From Bryoerythrophyllum caledonicum (lineage: Eukaryota; Streptophyta; Bryopsida; Pottiales; Pottiaceae): DNA of 64,000 nucleotides. The position numbers were made by a program, and so were the translations under genes. A model generated the notes under the pieces. It saw nothing but the letters and a program-made list of their open reading frames with translations. It ran no database searches and was not told the DNA's origin. Positions 55,758-64,000 of the stretch are shown here, piece after piece. Numbering within the stretch: the stretch's first letter is position 1; each line of letters begins with the position of its first letter. The stretch lies in NCBI GenBank assembly GCA_963971425.1, contig OZ020518.1, positions 7,047,989 through 7,111,988 of the forward strand, given 5' to 3'.

Positions 55758-57403
55758 ATTGTAAGCGTCTAAGAGAACGGTCTAATTGACTAGATTTTGT
55801 TGCAGAGTATTATTAACATACTTGTATTTTGTTACACATTAGCTCGAGTCGAGCTAATGTGTGACCTCGCCGTCCTAATCGGATGATCATTAAAACAATC
55901 TAATATTTGTGCTCCGTTTCGTGTTTGTGCAGATCTGAGAGGGACATGATGGTGTCTCAGCTGCAGCACTTCTTCCAGCCAAAGCCTGTCGACATTGACA
56001 ATGACGATGGAGACGACAACAACCACTTAGATTGCTGGGAGCTCAAGGATCCTTCGATGACACTAAAGTGGACGCTGCTTTGGGCCCCCTACACAGAGAA
56101 TCTAGTGTTTGGTGAGACCTTCGCTGGTGATATCCATGAACCCCAGCACACCGACTTCAAGACCAAAATTATTGATGTAGTCCACGAAGATAACGATATA
56201 GTGAAGTTGTCGTGTGAGACAACCACTGAGTCTGTCGTTCCTTATATGTTCACTACTGTAGTGAACAATACTTCGTCTCCCTTCTGTATCTTCGACTTAG
56301 TCAGTTCTCTTAGGGGGTCACAGTTTGATGACATAGTGGCTCAGGTCGACCACAAAATCTCCCAAAAGAAATGGGAGACTAGTAGTGGTCAGCCGTTGAA
56401 AACGAAGGCTGTAGCGAACAAACTCCGCGTCATTCTTTCCAGAATGAGTACTTTTGCCGCTCTTGAGAAGGCGAAATTAATCGCGTCTAGGCGCCCAATA
56501 GAACTTTCGGTAGTTTCTGATGCCGTAACAGGTAGCCTGAATATAAGTCAAGCATTGGTACCGGTAAGAACTCCAGGTGCAAGAGCAAGTCGAAGCACCC
56601 TGCGCAACACACTGTCAGCGTCTCCCGTCAAGAAGCGCTCAGCTGCCAAGAAGCCGGAGACTTCTTCCAAGAAGAAGACGAAACTCGTTTCAGAGGAAGA
56701 GTTGGCCAATTTGATGGCCTCTGCACTGTTGGAACTCCCTTTGGCGCTCGGGTTCGGAGAGGTAACAGACTACACCAACGTCCAACAGATATATCAGAAA
56801 TTCTGGACGGAGTGTCAAAGCTGTTTCTTCCAAGGAGACCGAGAGATGAAGATCGAGCTTGATGTGATGAGGCTGCATAATGCACCGCCGGAGTGGACGA
56901 TCCGTGCATTCGAACCTTGGGGTATGGAGGAGTTGAAGCATTACTACCTCGAAATGCCGGACAAGACGCAGAAGCAGACTCTCTGCGTCATGCCCAAGCT
57001 CGATCATATGCCAACGAAGGTTGAGGAGCTCAGCGACTGCGACTTCTGTATCATCAACGGCCAGCACATCGTTGCTGCATCAAAGTCGATGATAAACGGT
57101 ACCGTGCCGGAGGTTATGAGAAGGCACTTCCGAACATGGCAGTGTTACATTGTCTGGACGGAGGACCCTGAGAAGCTGAGGAAGATTTCTGCGTATTATG
57201 ATCGCGTAAATCACTTGGTCCAATTCAAGCCGACGTGGACAACAAATATCCTTGGCTCTCGCGCGTTGTGGATCCAAGCTGGGAGACCGATGCCGAAGCA
57301 CTGCGCCGCAGGCATTCACGGGTCCCATAGATCAGGTCGGAAAACGGCAGTGGAGATTGCCAATGACAAGAAGTTTGAGGTAATTAATCTTAACCAAGGT
57401 CAT

Positions 57404-57524
57404 GCACTTTAGCTCGACTCGAGGTAACTTCTGTGCTTGTCCTTCTTAGTATAGTTCTGTATACAGATTCAAGCACTTAGAGTGTACACTCTCCGGTTGC
57501 AAGTTAGCTCGACTCGAGTTAACC
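57404..57524. repeat. Two palindromes in the intron after coding exon 2
   Basis: At 57404-57429 (CACTTTAGCTCGA with a partly changed right arm) and 57501-57524 (GTTAGCTCGA/TCGAGTTAAC). The first is 25 bp after the splice donor. Confidence 0.8.
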
Positions 57525-58985
57525 TGTATTTTTGGGTCCTGCTGGTTTGGTTTTTTCTCCCTCTATGGTTGTACGCTAAATCAACACTGCCAATGTTCTG
57601 CATAGCCTTTTCTAAACGCGGTTCGTGAGCGCTTCGCAATGATTGACGTCGCCAAAAGCCAGGCAGCGCTCAAGAAAGCCGGAAAGGCGAAGGGGCTCTC
57701 GATTACGAACGAGGTGAAGATTATCACCTCGTCCGATGAGACCTTCAAGCTCTGGTCGGATGTCATCTCTTCGGCGGCACAAGGCGACCTCATCAACGTG
57801 GATTCAACAACGTCGCCTTTGTCAAAGTTTAAGGACGCCAAGTCCTGGGTGCCTGAGAAAGATGGGGTATTGACGCGCGAGTTCTTTAAGTTTTTCGGCA
57901 ATATACCGAGGCTGATCACGCAACGCTGTGTAAGCATATTCTTAATCGATCAGGGCCATCGCGAAAACTACCTTATCCTAAGGTGGTTGTAAAGCAGCCG
58001 CAATCAGTGCTGGAGGATTGCTACAACGCTCGGGACTGGGTCGATCGAAGGAAGAGGAAGGAGGTCGCTCGGATGGAGCTTCAATTGATCTGGTCGGAGC
58101 TCGCCTTCTTCAACAGCACTAGGGCGTACAGTCGTTCCAACTGGCGAAAGTTCAAGAAGGACTACAACGTCAGCAAGGCCTCAAAGCGTGCCCTCTTGGA
58201 TTGGGGCCCACCGGATTCGTACTACGCAAACTCAAGGCAGACGCAGTTTCGCAACTGCAAATGTGAAGATCTCTCTCCGTATGCGAAGGAGTTCTTCAGA
58301 GTCTTCCTCGATGTGCGGGCGCGGTTCGTTGCACCTGTGGGGGCCTTGCACTTTCGTCCATACAAGGCGGCAACCAACTCGCTCGGTGGATGGCCCTCGG
58401 ATTCGTGGCGTAACTTGGGCTGCAACGTGAAGCTCGGCATCATCGACTTCCATAATATCCCTGGGTTCGTAGGGAAGGCGATGTCGTCATTGGAGAAGCC
58501 CTTCTTCGACGAGTTCATGACAATGTTCGCATAAAAAGGGCAGCCTTCTCTCACCGGTCTTCCAGCGTGGCTCTTCATTTGCGGCGACGAGCAGTCACAC
58601 CTTCAAGTGACAGCGTTTGCTGAGGGGCCGTCGTTGTGCCATGCATACGACGTCCTGCAGTCGAAGTATCTTCCCTCCGACAACAAGCGCTTGGGGGGAT
58701 TCGCGCCGAAGACCAACAACGCTCTCGACCCGGTTCGCCTCCTCTTTCTCTTCAAGAAAGAGCTTACGCAGATTCCGGCCGTGAAGATCATCTACGCAGC
58801 TCCGGAGCATGTGTTGCACACCAAGCTACGCATGTACAACGAGCTGGCGTACTCCATGAACATGAACGAGCTGAGAATGGAGTTCTTCATCAAGGTTCTG
58901 GAGCTGTTCTGCAAGAAAGGGGATTCTACTGTCCAGCTGTTTTGCGGGACGAAATTACTGACTGCGAGTGTGGTGAGTATCCTTG

Positions 58986-59230
58986 CAGTTTAGCTCGACT
59001 CGAGCTAAACTGTTGATCCCCTCTCTGACTGTGAGTGTATTGTTTCAGAGAGGTCGTCTCTCATGCTTTTGTAGCGTGGCACTTTAGCTCGAGTCGAGCT
59101 AAAGTGTCGGCTTATACTTATATGGTTTTCTAGCAGTCGTCAATCACGTCATATTCTTCCAAGTTTTAATGGCTGCGTTTTCATATCAGTGTTCTTTTGT
59201 GCTCACTTTAGCTCAAATTGATCTAAAGTG
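58986..59230. repeat. Three palindromes in the 285-bp intron before coding exon 5
   Basis: At 58986-59012 (CAGTTTAGCTCGA and exact reverse complement around C), 59080-59106 (CACTTTAGCTCGA, exact, around G) and 59204-59230 (diverged CACTTTAGCTCAA). The first begins 14 bp after the donor and the last ends 28 bp before the acceptor, so together they span the intron. Confidence 0.85.
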
Positions 59231-60320
59231 TAACTTGTTTAATCCATTGGTGTGCAGATGTTGGATCTGGAGGCATTCTGCATATCCCACGACACCGATG
59301 AGCAGGACCTGGACGACGCCCAGGATGTAGCGTTGACGTTGGATCGGGCCGATTTCGTTATTGGTTCATATCACATCAGCGCGGAGATATTCCCCGAGCT
59401 TGGAGAGGCTGTTGCCAAGGGGAAGGGGAAAGTGATTATCGATCTCGTCGATGAGGAGGAGGAGGAGGATGTGGTCCCGAGCCCCATTGGTGTGTGCCCG
59501 AGCACCAGTACGGTTACACCTGATGCCGATTCACATGATGACTTCGATACCAACACTCCAGCGGAGCTTCATAGTGGCTCTCAGTCTGAAGCGGGAGAGA
59601 CAATGGGTACCTCGCGGCAGCGGCTCGATTTCGTGGAGTTGGAATCGCTTGATATCTCCGAGAGGCCTCATTCAGCTCCGACCTTGGGTGGGTCATCCGC
59701 TCGCCCCGCAGCCAAGAAGAGGAAAGTTGCCAACGCGACCGGCCGCTCACCGTTGGCAACGGCGAGCAGTGCTCAGGATGACATCAGGTTTATCGCCCTC
59801 GAGAAGAAGCTCGAAGAGGAGGCCACGCGGATGAGGTTGATGGAGCAGCGGCTGGCGGAGCGTGACGAGGAGCTCAGGGATATGCAGCGGAGGCGTGACG
59901 AGGAGATGAAGAGGGACCAGGACCAGAGGCATAACGACATGATGCTCATGATGCAGAGATTCATGACGGCTACTATGCCTCCTGTCGCCACGACACAAAC
60001 CGTAGTGAATTCTATGATCCCTCAGCCTCCAATCTCAGGTGACGATGAGACTAAGAGTCTGCCTCGCGATTCGCTTGTGCCGTCGCCGGCGGGTTCCTCC
60101 CCCGTCTCCATGGGGGCTCAATCGCTGCCTGATCCCCCGTCCCCGCCGACCCGCCCCTCTTCCTCCCCGAAGTCGCCCGCTCGGGACGATTCTGTCGTTG
60201 ATGTCCCCAGCTCATCGTCAGGTTAGTGTAACGTAGTTGCGAATGTATAGAGGCAGAACATTTTGTAAATGTCCAATTTTGTACTCCAGTATTTTTGTTA
60301 ATATTACAGTGCTCAGTGAT

Positions 60321-60346
60321 CACTTTAGCTTGACTCGAGCTAAACT
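60321..60346. repeat. Palindrome in the intron before the last coding exon
   Basis: CACTTTAGCTTGA / TCGAGCTAAACTG: the two arms mix the CACTTTAG and CAGTTTAG outer types, so the outermost bases no longer pair. Confidence 0.7.
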
Positions 60347-60844
60347 GCTTGACCTCTGACGACTCTGACATTGTATCAGTGTCCAATGTGCACATGAGCT
60401 GATGGGTTGAAGTTGTTGAATTTTTTCAGATCTTAGTTTTGGTGATGACGCGATTGCTCAACCAGTCGTAGATGAGGTCGTCCAAACTGCAGTCCCAGTC
60501 GTAGAGGATGTCGTCCAATCTTCGGCCGTGCTCGTAGACCAGATCAATCGTGATTCTCCTGTCCAGGAGCCCGCTCTTCTTGTCCCGGAACCGTGCCCCC
60601 AAATGGTTCTCGAGCACTCGAGGGCCCTTGACACCGTGCAAGTTTTGTTGGAATCGATGGGGGTCCGAAACAAATTGCTCCAAGACGATGAAGTTCTCGA
60701 GGTGCTCTTCTAACACTATCCACACTCTGCGCTTCCCCATGTTGCTTCCCCCCCGTTTGCTCTCTTCGTTCTACATTATGTTGACTTCTCGTTGTAAATG
60801 AATCTTTAGTAATATTGTTCGTTCTCCTGGCGTTTCCGAACCAG

Positions 60845-61636
60845 GTCTGCGAGGCATCAATAAGTGGTGCTAGTAATTTAGAAGAAATACGTAGAGTCTA
60901 TTCAGATTCCGAGGGCAGATGGTTGAATGTTGTGCTGGACCAAAATGGGATTCTATGCACTTGTAAGCCATCGTGGCAGGCCAGGAGATCCAGGGACTCT
61001 ATCCCGTCCATTCACTCGGCCTCGTTGCCGGCCGAAGTAGGCCCTAAGCTTGTTCGGGTGCGCCCTGGTTGTGCTGAATTCGTTACGAAGTTGTCTAAGA
61101 TTGCCACCATCACGATCTGGAGTTCAATGATGGAATCTACAACACGTGAGATATGTCAATATCTTTTTCAGCATAGTTCTGCGTATCCTCTCAGGATCTT
61201 TGGTCAGGAGAGTTGCGATAGGGTTCCCGAGCGTAGAGTCGGTAACAGAACAATCTACATGAAGGAATTTGGCACTCAGAAGGACATCTTGAAGACGTTA
61301 TCGAACCATCTCTTTAATAGGTTGGGCCGTGAGTATACTCCGGCAAATACGCTTGTCATTGACGATAGCCCGATTAAACATGTCCTCAATTTGCCGGAGA
61401 ACGTCTTTCTTCTTCCGTCATGGTCGCACAACCATGATGGCGTGAGACATGATTCTGTACTGCTGGAGGAATTGCTACCATATCTCTCTGACCTTCATCA
61501 ATTTTCGGGTGGCCTAGCGCAGTACCGTGCTGAACATCCCTCGGGTCGGGAGATGTTCAATAATGATCAGAAGACGTGTGGTCAGTCTGCGAGTATTTGT
61601 AACGCAATTCAAGCCTATCAGAATCTTCGTTTCTAA
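60845..61636 (+). CDS. FCP1/NIF-family (HAD) phosphatase-like coding exon
   Basis: The exon follows a CCGAACCAG| acceptor and codes 263 residues to a TAA at 61636. Motifs run in family order: LNVVLDQNGILC (nucleophile Asp; the second Asp of DxDx(T/V) is Asn, as in many plant DxNGxL relatives), VRVRPGCAEFVTKLSKIATITIWSS, IYMKEFGTQKDIL and NTLVIDDSPIKHVLNLPEN (the DD motif), then LLEELLPYLSDL. FCP1/NIF enzymes remove phosphate from Ser/Thr, for example on the RNA polymerase II tail. There is no ATG before the domain, so an upstream exon is required. It may start in the spacer, or the domain may be spliced onto the preceding gene through a donor such as GAG|GTGCTC at 60699. The missing general-acid Asp leaves activity uncertain. 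Confidence 0.8.
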   Translation, partial: VCEASISGASNLEEIRRVYSDSEGRWLNVVLDQNGILCTCKPSWQARRSRDSIPSIHSASLPAEVGPKLVRVRPGCAEFVTKLSKIATITIWSSMMESTTREICQYLFQHSSAYPLRIFGQESCDRVPERRVGNRTIYMKEFGTQKDILKTLSNHLFNRLGREYTPANTLVIDDSPIKHVLNLPENVFLLPSWSHNHDGVRHDSVLLEELLPYLSDLHQFSGGLAQYRAEHPSGREMFNNDQKTCGQSASICNAIQAYQNLRF

Positions 61637-61665
61637 TGTGGTTGGAAACGCTTAGATCCTTAATA

Positions 61666-61692
61666 CACTTTAGGTCGAATGGAGCTAAAGTG
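61666..61692. repeat. Palindrome just after the phosphatase stop
   Basis: CACTTTAGGTCGAA / GGAGCTAAAGTG: the outer arms are kept and the centre is diverged. It lies 30 bp after the stop codon. Confidence 0.75.
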
Positions 61693-61903
61693 TTTCGTTT
61701 GACTGCAGCTCCATTTTGTAAATTTTGTTGGGCCGTGTTTTGTATATATTTTTTGATAATACAAATGGTGATGTTTCTCCACTGAATTTATTGTACGGAT
61801 TGGAGACCTACTGCTGGTGAAATGTCGTCCTTTTTTTAATGATTGGAATTTTTATCTATTGTTCTGAGGTATGTGAGTGTCACTTTTGTTGAAATTTCTA
61901 CAG

Positions 61904-62758
61904 GGCTGTGATTGTCGGGCGTCCGTGGATTCCTTGTTGGGCCCACATGAGTTCGCCCTTCCCCTTCGGAGTAAAGGGCTTTTGTTGCACTCTGCTGCAA
62001 CCGCGCAGTCAACCATGGATTATTCGACCATGGCAGTGGACGACGGAGTTGTTGAAAGCCCTATTGCGCGGGAGCCAATTCATGAAAGGAACAATTCACC
62101 TTCGCCACAGTGGCCTCGTTCAGTTCCGGGGTCTCCGCGCCTAAACCTGGATAATTGTATTCCGGCAAAGCGTATTCTCTATGACGGTTTAAGGGATGCC
62201 ACTCACCACCGCTCGCTCACGGTGCGTGTTATGCTGACCTCCAAGTTATTGCACTATTGAGTCGTTCTTGCCTAGAGAGTCTTGGTTTGTTGTTGAGGTA
62301 CCTTGCACTCTTGTAGTTTTGCTTCATTTGAGCTTGTTTTTGTTCATTGGATATTAAATGTCCTCTGTGAATTTCCCCTTCTGCATTTTAGCTCCATTTG
62401 AGCTAAAGTGCACTAGGATGAATCTTGATGATACAGTTTTTTTGTGTTGTCGTGTAGGTGTATTCGACCTAAAGTGTATTTGTTTGGATTGTTTGTGGCG
62501 CCTATTGTGCAGGAACCATCTGGTAAATGTCTTCGCCCCCGTATTCTCTCAAGAAATGCTGCTGGAATCAAATGCTCTCCTTCTGCTCCCACCCGTCGTC
62601 ACTCACTACCCAAATCAAACACGGACGAGGTGCGAAGGCGGGGTTTACAGCGTCTTCTTGAGAGTCCATTAATGCAAGAGAATGGCGCAACATGGACTCG
62701 GCAACGTCAGAGGGCTTTTCTGAAGACGCGTATAGAGGCTTATGGAGGGACTCCCTAG
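61904..62758 (+). CDS. Two exons of an unrecognised protein
   Basis: Exons 61904-62221 (after TTTCTACAG|, ending ACG|GTGCGT) and 62513-62758 (after ATTGTGCAG|, ending at TAG) join in phase to 187 residues. The first has no ATG until MDYSTMAVDD, 36 codons in, so there may be further upstream exons. The product is rich in Ser, Pro, Arg and Leu, with RRRGLQRLLESPLMQENGA and a basic end. No family is recognised. The intron holds a diverged palindrome at 62383-62411. Its position and the matching intron repeats tie it to the methyltransferase-like/phosphatase cluster, and it may be part of the same transcription unit. Confidence 0.45.
62383..62411. repeat. Diverged palindrome in the intron of the last cluster gene
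   Basis: GCATTTTAGCTC / GAGCTAAAGTGC with CATTT between the arms. It is the rightmost clear member of the family in the window. Confidence 0.7.
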
Positions 62759-62992
62759 ACTGTTTGATTAGTAATAGGGCGATTGTGTTTTGCGTCGAGG
62801 TAAATGAGTGTTGTGTGTGACTTTTTTTCATGGAGTTTTGAATAAAGCTTGGATTAATAGTATATGCTTCCTTTATCATTACCACTTTTTTGGACAATCA
62901 GCTATTTTGGTCCATCCATGGTAAAAAATACAGTATTCTTGATACATTGTCTTTATGCTTTGCACCTACAAATTTCTATATTTATTGATACT

Positions 62993-63826
62993 TCAACAAC
63001 CATATTTCTCCATAGTCATGGAAATTTCCCAATATAACGAATATGGTGTTAATGCATGTGCCATGCACCCCTGCTTGTGAATGTGTGGATATGTGAGAAT
63101 AATATCATCCATCGCTCCAAGCATGTTGGGAGCATTGTCTGTACAAATCTGTGTCACATTCTTGGAACCCACCTTCTCAATGTAAACTTTCACTTGGTCC
63201 GCTATGTACCGCATGGACTTCTTCTCACCACTGGTGTCTATGCTCCCCAAGAATACGTCACCAGTGGGGCACGACATCATTAAATTCATGAGTGGCCTCC
63301 GATGGACATCATCCCAACCATCCGTGCATATCGACACCCCATAATTCTTGATTGCAAAACCAACTTTGGCTTCAATCTCTTTCTCAATTTGCAACCTCTT
63401 AGGTTCAATCAATCTAGTCCTCAACTGGTGATATGTAGGAGGAGTGTACTCAAACTTTGCCACGGATGTTGCCCTCACTGCATCGATGAACGCTTGATTT
63501 TGCGCCACATTAAAAGGCACATTCGCTTGATAGAAAAGAGCCGCCCACTTCTCGTCAAGTTCCTTCCTCTTTGCAATGTTAAAAGCATCAAGCATCCGTT
63601 GTTGATATAGTTGCCCAGATCTAGTGGAATTCGAGGCGGTAAGACCACCCGACACATGTTCGCGGTCGTTTCCTTCAAAGAGATTAGGCACTCCTTCCTG
63701 AGGCCCATTTGTTACCCCACCCGCCACATTATTTTGAGCGTTGGATTGGCTTGAAGTGTCAATAGTTGGTGCCCTCGATGGACCACTCGGGCTTGAATCT
63801 CCGCCATACATGTCCCCGCCCGTCAT
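62993..63826 (-). pseudogene. hAT-family (DUF659) transposase, truncated
   Basis: An ATG at 63826 opens 277 codons. After a Ser/Asn/Gly-rich start come KWAALFYQANVPFNVAQN, YTPPTYHQLRTRLIE, GVSICTDGWDDVHRRPLMNL, GDVFLGSIDTSGEKKS and VTQICTDNAPNMLGA. These are the DUF659 block of plant hAT transposases, including catalytic-type Asp residues in CTDGW and CTDNA. It then reads GCMAHAL, where families continue CLNLLL, but the sequence switches into an ACACCATATTC terminal repeat. The dimerisation domain and rest are missing, and no BED zinc finger is visible upstream. The copy is non-functional. Confidence 0.8.
63021..63049. repeat. MITE-type terminal repeat fused to the transposase frame
   Basis: CCCAATATAACGAATATGGT matches the right end of the MITE at 39628-39863 with one change in about 22 bp. 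It begins exactly where the transposase similarity stops. Confidence 0.6.
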
Positions 63827-64000
63827 TCGTTGCGGAACAATATTTCCACAATTGGCAAATCGACTTCACACATAGGGAGGTAGGCTACGACAAATCAACC
63901 TCTCTGACTTGGCGCCGTATCCAAAGTGAGCGAACGCACGCTCACGTTTGTAGCTAAAAGTATAGTTACAGAATACACAACTTACTTTGCCCTCGTTGTC
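63827..64000. other. Window end, no gene called
   Basis: Sequence upstream of the hAT transposase. No further exon or element end is recognised. Confidence 0.4.

Larger units (their letters stand above)
55156..55862. repeat. Three palindromes upstream of coding exon 2
   Basis: Units at 55156-55184 (CACTTTACCTCGA arm, abutting the CACTA target duplication), 55512-55536 (CACTTTAGCTCGA) and 55834-55862 (ACACATTAGCTCGA and its exact reverse complement around one G). The last shows compensatory change: both arms carry CATTAG/CTAATG instead of CTTTAG/CTAAAG, so pairing was kept while sequence changed. Confidence 0.85.
43613..60713 (+). pseudogene. Large protein with ParB-like region and degenerate N4/N6 DNA methyltransferase-like region (one in-frame stop)
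   Basis: Exons 43613-43623 (coding MAE plus two bases), 55933-57379, 57606-57929, 57983-58972, 59258-60221 and 60430-60713 join in phase to 1339 codons. The only interruption is a TAA at 58532-58534 (codon 778). Residues ~340-450 hold DFCIINGQHIVAAS and YIVWTEDPEKLRKISAYYDRVNHL, reminiscent of ParB-type domains (NGxHR-x-A motif). Residues ~600-920 resemble a permuted N4/N6 methyltransferase: VKLGIIDFHNIPGF sits where DPPY would be, and the block ends EFFIKVLELFCKKGDSTVQL then FCGTKLLTA (compare FCGSGTT). Key catalytic residues are altered, so a DNA-methylating role is doubtful. Two Lys-rich stretches (~235-260 and ~1085) could be nuclear signals. The tail is acidic, Ser/Pro-rich, with a Glu/Arg/Met coiled coil near 1115-1175. 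The first exon and 12.3-kb intron are inferred; if wrong, translation could start at the ATG at 55946. Confidence 0.5.

Noticed and set aside
55946-55948. Treating the ATG at 55946 as the certain start of the ParB/methyltransferase-like gene
   Set aside because: It follows only 13 bases after a strong splice acceptor, and a phase-compatible upstream coding exon exists. It is kept as an alternative only.

Overview
The window is nuclear DNA from a streptophyte plant, probably a land plant outside the flowering plants, although the species cannot be named from the sequence. The evidence is spliceosomal GT-AG introns, a complete plant-type NAP1 gene (SCAR/WAVE complex), remains of an L-type lectin receptor kinase, degenerate TTTAGGG repeats and a typical plant transposon mix (CACTA, Tourist-like, hAT, Helitron-like, Ty3/Gypsy, non-LTR). 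I found no bacterial-style operon, no rRNA and no CRISPR array.

Layout. 0-11 kb: AT-rich intergenic DNA with pseudogene pieces of a lectin receptor kinase, a Tourist-like MITE (3.7-4.2 kb), and an inverted-repeat-bounded segment (5.89-7.13 kb) holding a three-exon gene of unknown function. 11.5-18.9 kb: NAP1, intact, 16 coding exons, about 1402 aa. 19.9-20.5 kb (minus): an intact two-exon gene for a small secreted cysteine-rich protein. 22.4-33.3 kb: non-LTR retrotransposon DNA, mostly minus strand, coding a Thr/Asn-rich leader, two 2A-like motifs, an AP endonuclease, reverse transcriptase, RNase H and a C-terminal Cys/His domain; a 1.8-kb solo-LTR-like block interrupts it. 33.4-36.1 kb (minus): a DUF7869-type transposon protein gene with two in-frame stops. 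36.3-42.5 kb: gene-free repeats including a striking palindrome array, telomere-like repeats, a Helitron-like element and MITEs.

42.6-60.7 kb: a large gene whose first intron (12.3 kb) appears to carry a CACTA element that itself carries a young 9.5-kb Gypsy retrotransposon. The gene codes a roughly 1.34-kaa protein with a ParB-like region followed by what looks like a degenerate N4/N6 DNA methyltransferase. One in-frame TAA interrupts it. It is followed at 60.8-61.6 kb by an FCP1/NIF-family phosphatase-like coding exon, at 61.9-62.8 kb by two exons of unknown function, and at 63.0-63.8 kb by a truncated hAT (DUF659) transposase.

The most unusual signal is a family of 20-30-bp near-perfect palindromes built on AGCTCGA-C/G-TCGAGCT. 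I see none before about 36 kb. From there to 62.4 kb they form two dense clusters and also sit in nearly every large intron and spacer of the methyltransferase-like/phosphatase cluster. Together with two near-identical ~162-bp hairpins at 55.3 and 55.6 kb, they make this half of the window the best candidate for undescribed biology.
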